Assembly (NCBI GenBank): GCA_018970945.1
Contig: JAGWVJ010000005.1
Coordinates: 30,796 to 94,795 of the forward strand
Direction: 5' to 3'
DNA length: 64,000 nt
Source: Cyanobacteria bacterium REEB417
Lineage (GTDB): Bacteria; Cyanobacteriota; Cyanobacteriia; PCC-6307; Cyanobiaceae
In this document: piece after piece, positions 1 to 9,400 of the stretch
How the letters are laid out: each line of letters starts with the position of its first letter
How positions within the stretch are numbered: position 1 is the first letter of the stretch
Notes under the pieces: model-generated
What the model was told of the DNA's origin: nothing
What the model saw: the letters and a program-made list of their open reading frames with translations, nothing else
Databases searched by the model: none
Made by a program: the position numbers and the translations under genes

Positions 1-786
1 GAGCGCAGCCTGCAACTGGGAGAACTCGGGGATCATCCGCTGCTGCTGGCCCCCCGCTGCCGCAACCTTGCCGCAGGCGGCCTGGTGCGCCAGCGGGTCG
101 AGGCGCTGCGGGGCGGCTGGCCTCCTGATCCGAGCTGCAGTGAGACGCTGCCCCTTGCCACGGTGCTGCAGCTGCAACAGGCCCACCAGCGGCGTCGGCT
201 GGTGGCCATGAATCTCTCCACAGCCGAGGGGGTCGCTGCGCTGCGCGGCAGTGCGGTCAGACCCCAGGCCACGGTGCACTGGTGGCAACTCGTCAATGAC
301 AGCGGCCGGTTGCATCCCACGGCCGGGGGCTGGCGGATCGAGCCGCCCCTGGGTGGGCCCGGCGATCGTCAGGCCCTGGTGGAGGGCCTGGCCGACGGGC
401 TGATTACGGCAGTGGCCGTGCACCACCAGGCGCTCGATGCCGAAGAACAGCTGCTGCCGATCGATCAACGCCGTGCCGGGCTTGCCGGCCACGGCATCGC
501 CCTGCCCCTGCTCTGGCAGGCCCTTGTGGTGGAGCAGGGCTGGTCCCTGCAGCAACTCTGGCAAGCCCTCTGCTGGGGGCCGTGCGCCCTGCTGGGCCAG
601 GAGCCTGAACAGCTCAGCAGCGGCAGCCGGCAATGGCTGCTGTTTGACCCTGGGGCCCAGTGGTGCTGGACCCGGGAACGCAGCGGCTCCCTGGCGGCCA
701 ATCAACCCCTGAACGACGGCACAAGGGTCTGCGGCAGGGTGCGGGCCTGCGGGACGCTGGCACCCGCCGACTGGCAGCTCGACTGA
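1..786 (+). CDS. pyrC: Dihydroorotase-family protein, 3' part (5' end outside window)
   Basis: Frame 1 is open from the first base to the stop at 784-786, so this is the C-terminal part (about 261 residues) of a longer protein. The pattern of an amidohydrolase C-terminus is visible: a G-L-A-D-G-L-I segment, then an E-E pair, a G-L-A-G-H-G-I-A-L-P-L-L stretch and a final small beta region. Family members close the dihydroorotate ring in pyrimidine synthesis. The place where active dihydroorotases carry T-D-H-A-P-H reads V-H-H-Q-A-L here, so the catalytic Asp appears to be absent and the protein may be a non-catalytic homologue. It converges on the signal peptidase gene with an 18-bp gap. The family call is by pattern and fairly confident; enzymatic activity is doubtful. 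Confidence 0.65.
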   Translation, partial: ERSLQLGELGDHPLLLAPRCRNLAAGGLVRQRVEALRGGWPPDPSCSETLPLATVLQLQQAHQRRRLVAMNLSTAEGVAALRGSAVRPQATVHWWQLVNDSGRLHPTAGGWRIEPPLGGPGDRQALVEGLADGLITAVAVHHQALDAEEQLLPIDQRRAGLAGHGIALPLLWQALVVEQGWSLQQLWQALCWGPCALLGQEPEQLSSGSRQWLLFDPGAQWCWTRERSGSLAANQPLNDGTRVCGRVRACGTLAPADWQLD

Positions 787-804
787 ACGACCGGGCGGCT
801 CGGC

Positions 805-1500
805 TCAGAGCTGACCGGCTCGATCAAACGGGAACAGGCGCCAGAACGCCCGTCCCAGAATCTGCTGATCGGGCAGCAACGGGCCACCGGGCCAGAAGCG
901 GGCATCCCAGCTGTTGGAACGGTTGTCGCCCAGCACCACCACATGGGCGGGGGGCACCACAACATCAAGGGTCTTGCAGCCGCTGAGGCTGCTGCCGTCA
1001 TGGGAGCAGTACCGGGTGACGTAGGGCTCCCTGAGGGGTTGGCCATTGATGGTCACCCGACCGGTGGGATCCACGCTGATGCGTTCGCCCGGAAGGGCGA
1101 CCACACGCTTGATGAAGGCGTCACAGGCAGGGTTGCTGAGTCCGGGAATCCTGTTGAGCAACGGAATGTTGCTGGTCAAACAGTCGAGTGGGCTGACCCT
1201 GCGGCCGTCCGACAGCACCGGGTCAAAGGCATGGGGGGAGTGGAAGACCACGATCTCCCCACGGCGGGGCAGCCGCGTGCGGTAGCTGAGCTTTTCCACC
1301 AGCAGCCGATCCTGAATCTGCAGTCCCGGCAGCATCGAACCCGAAGGGATGTAGCGCGCCTCGACCAGAAGGTGCCGGATGCCCAGGGCCACCGTCAGGG
1401 TGATCAGCACGGTGCGCCAGAAGGGCCAGACGCTCTCCTTGGCCTGCGCACCTGCAGAGCCGTCAACCGGTGGAGGTGGATCGCCGCTGAGATCAGCCAA
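805..1500 (-). CDS. lepB: Signal peptidase I
   Basis: Membrane-bound serine protease of 231 residues that removes Sec/Tat signal peptides on the periplasmic or lumenal side. One N-terminal transmembrane segment spans about residues 27-47. It is followed by the S26 signature I-P-S-G-S-M with the catalytic Ser at 55, and the general-base Lys sits in the F-I-K-R-V-V-A-L-P-G-E motif. The C-terminal G-D-N-R-x-N-S-x-D-x-R box is also present. The first in-frame start is TTG at 1500; the next candidate, a GTG, lies inside the membrane segment, so TTG is preferred although no clear Shine-Dalgarno sequence precedes it. It is divergent from the next gene with only about 14 bp between the proposed starts. 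Confidence 0.93.
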   Translation of the reverse strand: MADLSGDPPPPVDGSAGAQAKESVWPFWRTVLITLTVALGIRHLLVEARYIPSGSMLPGLQIQDRLLVEKLSYRTRLPRRGEIVVFHSPHAFDPVLSDGRRVSPLDCLTSNIPLLNRIPGLSNPACDAFIKRVVALPGERISVDPTGRVTINGQPLREPYVTRYCSHDGSSLSGCKTLDVVVPPAHVVVLGDNRSNSWDARFWPGGPLLPDQQILGRAFWRLFPFDRAGQL

Positions 1501-1514
1501 AGAAAGGGACGCTT

Positions 1515-3086
1515 GTGGGAGAGGAAGACGGCAGATTAGGCATGCATCGCCCCTTTGCCGCCATGGCCCGACCGCGTTGGCATGGGTTTCGTCCCACCCC
1601 GCGCCACGGCCTGGCCCGCGCGTGGGATCGTTTTGTGGCGATCTGGGCCGGCATCAACCTGCTCTGGGTGGCGTTTGATCTGAGCTACGTGCCGCTGCGC
1701 AGCTTCTGGCTGCAGCGCAACCTGTACCCCCTGCCGGGAACCCCAGTGGTGATGGCTCTGGACTTCATGCCCGATGTGACGCCCTGGATCGATCCGATCA
1801 AGGGGATCGAGCCCCACCGCGAGACCCAGGCCTATCTGACGCAGTTCGAGGTACTCGAGCGGGCGATGGCCCAGCCCCGGGAGGGCCCCCTCGACCCAAG
1901 GCAGCGGCAGCTGCTGGCACGCCAGGCGGAGCTCACCATCGCCATGGTCGAGAGCAACCCCTTTCTGGCATCCAATGCGGCAGGGACCCTCGAGAAGATC
2001 AAAAACCGTCTCAGGGACAGGGCCGATCGCGATTCATCCAAAGCTGCTGCCGCCCAGCTTCTGAGTGAACCCTGGCTGCGGCAGCGGGGCTGGGAGCAGG
2101 AGCAACGGTTCTGGCGGCAGCAGATTCTGCCGCTGGTGGCCACCAACTACTGGCGCTCGATCGACGAGAACGGACGCCCCACCGACCATGTCTGGCGCAT
2201 CGACCTGCTGCTGTTCCAGAGCGTGTTCGCGCTGGACATCCTGCTGCGGGTCATCCGTCTGCGCCGTCGGTTGCCGGGCCTGAGCTGGCGCGATGCGATC
2301 CTGCGCCGCTGGATCGACCTGCCGTTGCTGTTGCCGTTCTGGCGTTGGCTGCGGTTGCTGCCCACCGTGGAGCGTCTGCAGACCAGCAAGCTGATCAACA
2401 TCGAACCGCTGCGTGCGGTGATCAGCCGTGCCGTGGTGGCGCTGCTGGCGCTCGAGCTGTTTGAGGTGCTGGCGCTGCAGCTGCTCGATGGCACCCAGTC
2501 GCTGTTGCGCTCGCGCGACTGGCCCCGCCGGATCCGGGGACTGCGCAGCCACCAGAGCGTCAGCAACGGCCAGGATCAGGAACTGGTGGCCCTGCTGCGC
2601 ATCTGGGCCCCTCTGCTGTTGAGCCAGGTGGCTCCGCGGCTGGCGCCCGAACTGCAGGGCCTGCTGGCTTACAGCCTCAAGCAGAGCCTCGAGGGGGCGA
2701 TGGTGCCTCCTCCCCTGCGCCAGTTGCAACCGCTGCTGCAGCTGGAATCGGGGTTGAGCCGGCAACTGGCCGGCAGCATGACCCGCAACCTGCTGGAGCT
2801 GTCACGCAGCACCGGCAACCAACTCGGACGAACCGATACGGCCCAGCTGGAGCTGTTGCAGCGCACCATTGACCGCTTCTGGGAGGAGCTGGCCGCCGCC
2901 CTTGATCAGGGCCCCGTCCTCAGCCAGACCCAGGAGCTGCTGAGCGCTCTGCTGGAGAGCTTGAAAGGGTCCTACCTGAACCAAATCAGCCGCTCAGGGG
3001 TGGCCTCGTTGATCGAAGAGCTGGACCTGCTGATGGCCCGCAACACCGGGCTCAGCCCAGAAGATCCTGCCACTCCTGGGGCCTGA
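1515..3086 (+). CDS. Large membrane protein of unknown function with ion-channel-like segments
   Basis: A 523-residue protein I cannot assign to a named family. Hydrophobic segments lie at about residues 40-60, 228-248, 265-282 and 300-323. The middle pair is bracketed by arginines (ILLRVIRLRRR, then RRWIDLPLLLPFWRWLRLLP), which recalls S2-S4 segments of voltage-sensor proteins; this is only a resemblance. The C-terminal 190 residues are soluble and helical, rich in Leu and Gln. The GTG at 1515 has a good AAGGGA Shine-Dalgarno about 5 bases upstream; ATG at 1542 and 1563 are alternatives. The 3' end overlaps the opposing ArsC-like gene by 35 bp. Confidence 0.75.
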   Translation: MGEEDGRLGMHRPFAAMARPRWHGFRPTPRHGLARAWDRFVAIWAGINLLWVAFDLSYVPLRSFWLQRNLYPLPGTPVVMALDFMPDVTPWIDPIKGIEPHRETQAYLTQFEVLERAMAQPREGPLDPRQRQLLARQAELTIAMVESNPFLASNAAGTLEKIKNRLRDRADRDSSKAAAAQLLSEPWLRQRGWEQEQRFWRQQILPLVATNYWRSIDENGRPTDHVWRIDLLLFQSVFALDILLRVIRLRRRLPGLSWRDAILRRWIDLPLLLPFWRWLRLLPTVERLQTSKLINIEPLRAVISRAVVALLALELFEVLALQLLDGTQSLLRSRDWPRRIRGLRSHQSVSNGQDQELVALLRIWAPLLLSQVAPRLAPELQGLLAYSLKQSLEGAMVPPPLRQLQPLLQLESGLSRQLAGSMTRNLLELSRSTGNQLGRTDTAQLELLQRTIDRFWEELAAALDQGPVLSQTQELLSALLESLKGSYLNQISRSGVASLIEELDLLMARNTGLSPEDPATPGA

Positions 3087-3408
3087 AACCGGTCAGCACC
3101 CGCTGCTCACCCGTGGTGTCTGCGGCGATCAGCACGGGGCGCTTGATCAGGCGGCCATCGGCGGCCAGGACAGCAAGCAGCTGGGCGTCATCCATGGCGG
3201 CAACGGCCTGGGCTCCCAGAGCCCTGTAGCTCTGACCGCTGGTGTTCAGCAGACGCTTGCGACCCAGCTGCGCGAGGGCCAGGCTGAGTTCGGCGAGCGT
3301 TGGAGGCTGGGTGGTGATGTCGATGACATCATGGGCGAGCCGTTGATCGTTCAACCAGTCCTGGGCCTTGCGGCAGGTGCTGCAGGCCCGATAGCTGTAG
3401 AGCCTCAA
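3052..3408 (-). CDS. ArsC/Spx/MgsR-family thioredoxin-fold protein
   Basis: A 118-residue protein opening with R-L-Y-S-Y-R-A-C-S-T-C-R-K-A, the CxxC thioredoxin-fold start of the arsenate reductase-like Spx/MgsR family. The late R-L-I-K-R-P-V-L motif is the family's second conserved block, typically near the cis-Pro active site. Members are either reductases or redox-sensing RNA-polymerase-binding regulators; the sequence does not decide. Its start overlaps the stop of the ferredoxin gene by 4 bp, suggesting translational coupling and a shared redox role. The 3' end runs into the end of the opposing membrane-protein gene. Confidence 0.85.
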   Translation of the reverse strand: MRLYSYRACSTCRKAQDWLNDQRLAHDVIDITTQPPTLAELSLALAQLGRKRLLNTSGQSYRALGAQAVAAMDDAQLLAVLAADGRLIKRPVLIAADTTGEQRVLTGFRPQEWQDLLG

Positions 3409-3764
3409 CGCCCCACAAGTGACTTGAGTGCGCCGATCAGGCTGTTGGATCCCTTGCCAACGGCCTCGGCCGGGCGGGTGCGCACCGTCACATCACCATT
3501 GACAGTGGTGCGGCAGCTGAGGCGGAAGTTGGCGGGGCGATCGGCGAGGTAGACCTCTTCCACGTCGGAACGGGGGGAGAGATTTTGCATGCCCTCCACC
3601 ACCTCCATCACACAGGTGCCGCATTGACCCAGGCCACCGCAGTTGTTGAGGTTGTTGAGGCCCTTGTAGGGATTGATGCCGGCATCGAGGGCGGCTTTGC
3701 GCAGATTCGCACCCTCGATGCAACCGACTTGCTGGCCTTCCTGCTCGAAACGGATGGTGGGCAC
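3405..3764 (-). CDS. 2Fe-2S ferredoxin
   Basis: A 119-residue [2Fe-2S] protein. Cluster ligands are Cys42, Cys48, Cys51 and Cys84, in the order C-x5-C-x2-C-x32-C. This spacing is that of adrenodoxin-type ferredoxins, unlike the C-x4-C-x2-C of photosynthetic PetF. An extra Cys15 is present. The 20-odd residues after the last strand form a Lys/Ser-containing tail. It probably passes electrons to a dedicated partner rather than serving as the main photosystem I acceptor (inference). It is followed with a 4-bp overlap by the ArsC/Spx-like gene and is divergent from the methyltransferase gene. Confidence 0.88.
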   Translation of the reverse strand: MPTIRFEQEGQQVGCIEGANLRKAALDAGINPYKGLNNLNNCGGLGQCGTCVMEVVEGMQNLSPRSDVEEVYLADRPANFRLSCRTTVNGDVTVRTRPAEAVGKGSNSLIGALKSLVGR

Positions 3765-3922
3765 GGCTGCAATCGGGAGTACGGGCGCCGCCCAACTTAG
3801 GCCACCCGTGCCTCACCCCCGCAACCACGACGATGCAGCCGCAACCTTCAGCTGCAATCTGGCGTGGCCCTCAGCGGGGTTCGGCCCTGCCGATAGCGTG
3901 GGGTCCACGCAAGGAAAACCCT

Positions 3923-4642
3923 GTGTCTGCGTCGAGCCCCGGCCGCTATGACCTGATTGTTCAACAGCTGGTGCCCGGCTATGCCAGCCTGGCCCGGCTG
4001 GCGGTGGCGCTGTTGTCGGCTTCTCCACTGGCGGGCCCCAGCGGAGCCTCGGTCTTGGTTGCAGGCTGTGGCACCGGCGCCGAGCTGCTGGAGGCAAGGG
4101 CTCAGCGGCCCGACTGGCGACTGCTGGCGATCGATCCCTCGGCCGCCATGCTGGAGGCGGCCCAGCAACGGCTGGCTGCAGCGACTCCAGATGGGGCGAG
4201 TGCCGCTGCTGCAACCCTGGCTGCACCGGAGAACCCGATCACCTGGCAACAGACCACGGTTGAAGCCCTCGAAGCGGACAACAGCCTGGATGGCGCCCTC
4301 TCGGTGCTGGTGATGCAGTCACTGCCCGATGACGGCACCAAGCTCGCCTTTTTGACAGCCCTGGCGAGGGCACTGCGGCCAGGTGGTCAGCTGGTGCTGG
4401 TGGACCTGATGGCGCCCGAGCGCTCCCCACTGCTGCAGCAGGTCGATGCGGCCTGGGTTGGATTTCAGAAGGCCAGCGGAATAACCCTGGCCGAAGCCGC
4501 CGTAACAGGACTCACCCAGGGCGTGCACCCGATCGGCGGTAGCCGGCTGGCCGCCCTGGTCGAAGCGGCGGGGTTCAGCGATCCCGCTCCGATCTTCCAG
4601 GCCCTGAGCGTGCAGGGCTACCTGCTGCAGAAGCTCCCCTGA
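3923..4642 (+). CDS. Class I SAM-dependent methyltransferase
   Basis: A protein of about 239 residues with a Rossmann methyltransferase fold. Motif I is V-L-V-A-G-C-G-T-G-A-E-L, followed by the acidic L-L-A-I-D-P-S after strand 2, a T-x-E-A-L-E-A-D-N region after strand 3, and the motif A-L-R-P-G-G-Q-L-V-L-V-D. The frame is open back to an ATG at 3833, but the alignable part begins near the GTG at 3923, which has GGA upstream, so that start is chosen. The substrate cannot be read from the sequence; small molecules and tRNA bases are both possible. It is transcribed divergently from the ferredoxin gene. Confidence 0.82.
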   Translation: MSASSPGRYDLIVQQLVPGYASLARLAVALLSASPLAGPSGASVLVAGCGTGAELLEARAQRPDWRLLAIDPSAAMLEAAQQRLAAATPDGASAAAATLAAPENPITWQQTTVEALEADNSLDGALSVLVMQSLPDDGTKLAFLTALARALRPGGQLVLVDLMAPERSPLLQQVDAAWVGFQKASGITLAEAAVTGLTQGVHPIGGSRLAALVEAAGFSDPAPIFQALSVQGYLLQKLP

Positions 4643-4662
4643 GGAGGGGTGTGCACCGCTGA

Positions 4663-5037
4663 TCAATCAGACAGACGACGCAGATCGTGGCGACTGTCCC
4701 GCTGCCCACCATCGGCAGACAGGGTCTGGGGGAACTCTCGGTGCTGCCGGCTTCCGAGCACCGTTGCCAGGGGAACCACCACGGTGGCCAGCGCGATCAG
4801 CGGGCCCAGGATCCAGGGCAGCAGCTGGGCTTCGACCGGGCTCCTACTGTGAGGTACCTCATCGGAATCGGAACATTGCTCCGTCAGGACGGTGTCACTC
4901 GAATCACGGGCCGGGGGCGTCGCGGGGGCTGAAGCCATCAGCGTTCCTGTAGCCGAGATCATCGGATGATCGGTTGCCAAGTGATGCGCTGCAGGAGCTG
5001 ACGCCGTTGCCGCCGTTGCCGGCAGACCTTCGTTCAT
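4663..5037 (-). CDS. Small single-pass membrane protein, unknown
   Basis: Up to 124 residues; ATG codons at 4962 and 4938 are alternative starts. The first 70 residues are low-complexity, rich in Ala, Thr and Ser. A single hydrophobic segment follows at about residues 73-95 (L-L-P-W-I-L-G-P-L-I-A-L), then a charged tail rich in Arg and Asp. I do not recognise a family. It ends close to, and converges with, the methyltransferase gene. It lies downstream of the HTH-like gene on the same strand with a 48-bp gap, so the two may be co-transcribed. Confidence 0.55.
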   Translation of the reverse strand: MNEGLPATAATASAPAAHHLATDHPMISATGTLMASAPATPPARDSSDTVLTEQCSDSDEVPHSRSPVEAQLLPWILGPLIALATVVVPLATVLGSRQHREFPQTLSADGGQRDSRHDLRRLSD

Positions 5038-5085
5038 GTGGACGAAACCTTACAGCAACCGACCTGGCCCAGGGTTACGGGGTCC

Positions 5086-5565
5086 TCAGGCCGCCGGGCG
5101 ACTCTGTTCGTGATGATCCCGCCGGATGGAGATCTCGGTGGGACGGGACTCGAACTGATCGAGACGTTCACGAATCCCCCGAAGCTCCTCAAGAATCGAG
5201 GCCAGCAACTGCTGTGTTGCCGTGGAGGGCGAATTGAGAACCTCAACCGTCACCTCCTTGATCCTCAGCACATCCCTGGCAAAGCGGGCGACCTCGTTGG
5301 GGTGGAACAACAGGGGGTCCTTCTGGTCGCTGCGGTATTCGGGGTTCAGCCGACGCGGGTTGAAGGGCGGGTTGAGGTTGCGCGGATCCGTGTTGGTGTA
5401 GCGGTAGACCGAAGCCCGGGAGCGGTTGAGTGATTTCTGAACGTCATCAATGCCGATGAGGGCATCGCCATCACCGGCATCGGAGGGAACTGGTGATGGC
5501 AGCGATGCCACGGTGTCTGCTGTGCCGACGCCCAGGCCGCCAGAATGCATGGTCTGGGCAAACAT
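5086..5565 (-). CDS. Putative small DNA-binding protein (helix-turn-helix like)
   Basis: A 159-residue protein with a low-complexity N-terminus and then an apparent helix-turn-helix or excisionase-like module at about residues 37-75: D-D-V-Q-K-S-L-N-R-S-R-A-S-V-Y-R-Y, followed by a basic Pro/Asn/Arg stretch. The C-terminal half is helical (residues 90-145) and could be a coiled-coil dimeriser. The DNA-binding role is inferred from this pattern only. It is divergent from proS across a 139-bp region that could hold both promoters. Confidence 0.6.
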   Translation of the reverse strand: MFAQTMHSGGLGVGTADTVASLPSPVPSDAGDGDALIGIDDVQKSLNRSRASVYRYTNTDPRNLNPPFNPRRLNPEYRSDQKDPLLFHPNEVARFARDVLRIKEVTVEVLNSPSTATQQLLASILEELRGIRERLDQFESRPTEISIRRDHHEQSRPAA

Positions 5566-5704
5566 GAGACGGCACTGGGAAGATTAGGACGGCAGGACCC
5601 TACCAGAGGTTTCCTGACCCTGCAGCGGCGCTGTCCAGCTGGTGAACCTGCCCAGCGCCCCATGCTGGGAGTGATAGCTTCCGGCCACCTGATCCGTGGA
5701 TGCC

Positions 5705-7537
5705 ATGCGCGTCTCCCGCCTGCTGCTGGTGACGCTTCGCGACGATCCGGCAGAGGCGGAGATCGTCTCGCACAAGTTGCTGCTGCGCGGGGGGTACATC
5801 CGCCGGATCAGCAGCGGCATCTACGCCTATCTTCCCCTGCTGTGGCGGGTGCTGCAGAAGATCGAGCACATCGTGCGCGACGAGATGAACGCCACCGGGG
5901 CGCTTGAGACCCTGCTGCCCCAGCTGCAACCTGCCGAGCTGTGGCAGCGCAGCGGTCGCTGGGACGGATACACCGCCGGCGAGGGGATCATGTTTCACCT
6001 CGACGACCGCCAGGGGCGCGCGCTGGGGCTGGGGCCCACGCACGAAGAGGTGATCACCACTTTGGCCGCCGACCTGTTGCGCTCCTATCGGCAACTGCCG
6101 GTGAATCTCTATCAGATTCAGACCAAGTTCCGCGATGAGATCAGGCCTCGCTTCGGCCTGATGCGGGGGCGCGAATTCATCATGAAGGATGCCTATTCCT
6201 TTCATGCCGATGAGGCCTCCCTCGGGCAGACCTATGGCGCGATGGATCAGGCCTATCGCCGCATCTTTGCCCGTTGCGGCCTGCGGGCCGTGGCGGTTGA
6301 GGCCGACAGCGGTGCCATCGGTGGATCGGCCAGCCAGGAGTTCATGGTCACCGCCGAGGCCGGAGAGGACCTGATTCTCACCAGCAGCGACGGGCGCTAT
6401 GCCGCCAACCAGGAGCGCGCGGTCTCGCTGCCCTCGCCTGCCATCCCCCTGCAGGCCAGCAGCTGCACCGAGCTGACCACCCCGGGGCAGCGGAGCATCG
6501 AAGCGCTCTGCAGCGCCCACGGTTTCGACCCTTCGCAGACCGTCAAGGTGCTGCTGCTGCTGGCGCGCTTTGCCACTGGGCAACCCCAGCCGCTGCTGGT
6601 CAGCCTGCGGGGTGATCAGCAGCTCAATGAGGTCAAGCTCGCCAATGCCGTGAACGGCCGTGCCGAGTCAGGCGCCGGCGCCCTGCTCGAGATCGCCCCG
6701 ATCACCCCGGAGCAGCTCCAGGGCGAGGGGCTCGCGGCTCTGCCCTTCGGATTCGTGGGCCCCCAGCTCAGCGATGCGGTGCTGGAGAGCGCCCGAACGT
6801 GGACACCCCGGTTTCTGCGCCTGGCCGATGCGACCGCGCTCGAGCTGGAACGGTTCGTCTGTGGGGCCTGTCGCCCCGACAGCCATCTCGTGGGGGCCAG
6901 CTGGGGTGACCTCTGCCCCACGGCGTTCCTGCGTCCCACAGGCCTGGACCTTCGCAGCGCCCAGCCGGGTGACCGCTGTGTGCACGAGCCGACCCAGAGG
7001 CTTGAAGCGGCCAGGGGCATCGAGGTGGGGCACATCTTTCAATTGGGGCGCAAGTATTCGCAGGCACTGGAGGCCACCTTCACCAATGAAGCCGGCAGTG
7101 ATGAACCGTTGTGGATGGGTTGCTACGGCATCGGTGTGTCGCGCCTGGCCCAGGCGGCGGTCGAGCAGCACCACGACAGCCAGGGCATCTGCTGGCCGGT
7201 CACGATCGCTCCGTTCGAAGTGATCGTGGTTCCGGCCAATGGCGACGATCCGCAACAGACCCAACTGGCCGAGGAGCTGTACGACGCCCTCCGCCAGGCC
7301 GGGGTCGACGCCCTGCTCGATGACCGCAGCGAGCGCGCCGGGGTCAAGTTCAAGGACGCCGACCTGATCGGCATCCCCTGGAGGGTTGTGGTGGGCCGGG
7401 GCGCCCCCCAGGGACGCATCGAGCTGGTGCGTCGCCGTGGGACGGTGAGCCAGGAGCTGGAAGCTTCAGCCTTGCTGAACTCCCTGATGCCGGCCCTCCA
7501 GAACGAGCGCCTTGGTCTGCTGGAACAGCACGCCTAG
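5705..7537 (+). CDS. proS: Prolyl-tRNA synthetase, bacterial type
   Basis: Class II aminoacyl-tRNA synthetase of about 610 residues that charges tRNA-Pro. Motif 1 lies near G-I-Y-A-Y-L-P-L-L-W-R. Motif 2 includes F-R-D-E-I-R-P-R-F-G-L-M-R-G-R-E-F, and motif 3 contains G-I-G-V-S-R. An INS-type editing insertion lies in the middle, and the C-terminal anticodon-binding domain has the D-D-R-x-E-R-A-G-V-K-F-K-D-A-D pattern. The family's usual M-R-V-S-R opening is at 5705, so that ATG is preferred over the one at 5696. It is directly followed by psb27. Confidence 0.96.
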   Translation: MRVSRLLLVTLRDDPAEAEIVSHKLLLRGGYIRRISSGIYAYLPLLWRVLQKIEHIVRDEMNATGALETLLPQLQPAELWQRSGRWDGYTAGEGIMFHLDDRQGRALGLGPTHEEVITTLAADLLRSYRQLPVNLYQIQTKFRDEIRPRFGLMRGREFIMKDAYSFHADEASLGQTYGAMDQAYRRIFARCGLRAVAVEADSGAIGGSASQEFMVTAEAGEDLILTSSDGRYAANQERAVSLPSPAIPLQASSCTELTTPGQRSIEALCSAHGFDPSQTVKVLLLLARFATGQPQPLLVSLRGDQQLNEVKLANAVNGRAESGAGALLEIAPITPEQLQGEGLAALPFGFVGPQLSDAVLESARTWTPRFLRLADATALELERFVCGACRPDSHLVGASWGDLCPTAFLRPTGLDLRSAQPGDRCVHEPTQRLEAARGIEVGHIFQLGRKYSQALEATFTNEAGSDEPLWMGCYGIGVSRLAQAAVEQHHDSQGICWPVTIAPFEVIVVPANGDDPQQTQLAEELYDALRQAGVDALLDDRSERAGVKFKDADLIGIPWRVVVGRGAPQGRIELVRRRGTVSQELEASALLNSLMPALQNERLGLLEQHA

Positions 7538-7545
7538 GATCGGCG

Positions 7546-8007
7546 ATGAACTGCCCAGACCCCATGCCCGTCTTGCTCACCGGAGTCGCCGCGGGCCTGA
7601 GCCGGTGCCTGGGTCAGCTCAATCGCGCGCTGCTGGCCCTCTGCCTGGTCGGCGTGCTGCTGCTCAGCGCCTGCGGCACCAGCACCAACGGGCTGACCGG
7701 CAACTACGTGGACGACACCGTGGCCGTCGCCGACAGCCTGTTGAACACCATCAGTCTGGCGAGTGACGATCCCGGCCGCCCCGAAGCCGAGACCCAGGCC
7801 CGCGCCCTGATGAGTGCCTACGTCTCGCGCTACCGCCCGCGCAGTGCCGTCAACGGGCTGAGCTCCTTCACCACGATGCAGACGGCGCTCAATTCCCTGG
7901 CTGGCCACTACGCCAACTATCCCAACCGTCCCCTGGGCGAAGCCCTGCAAAGCCGCCTCACCAAAGAGCTCAAGAAGGCGGAGACCACGGTGGTAAGGGG
8001 GGCCTGA
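7546..8007 (+). CDS. psb27: Photosystem II assembly lipoprotein Psb27
   Basis: A 153-residue precursor. A signal peptide ends in the lipobox L-L-S-A-C, with the lipidated Cys at about 43, followed by a four-helix domain of about 110 residues with the Psb27 pattern (G-N-Y-V-x-D-T, L-x-S-Y-V-S-R-Y-R). Psb27 is known to bind CP43 on the lumenal face of immature photosystem II and to keep the manganese cluster unassembled until maturation. ATG codons at 7546 and 7564 are both possible starts. It sits 8 bp after proS and before purA. Confidence 0.9.
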   Translation: MNCPDPMPVLLTGVAAGLSRCLGQLNRALLALCLVGVLLLSACGTSTNGLTGNYVDDTVAVADSLLNTISLASDDPGRPEAETQARALMSAYVSRYRPRSAVNGLSSFTTMQTALNSLAGHYANYPNRPLGEALQSRLTKELKKAETTVVRGA

Positions 8008-8057
8008 ACCTTTGACGAAAGGGCAGACCGTCTGAGAAGCTCACCGATTGTGCTTAG

Positions 8058-9395
<1,338 letters not shown>

Positions 9396-9400
9396 ATCCC

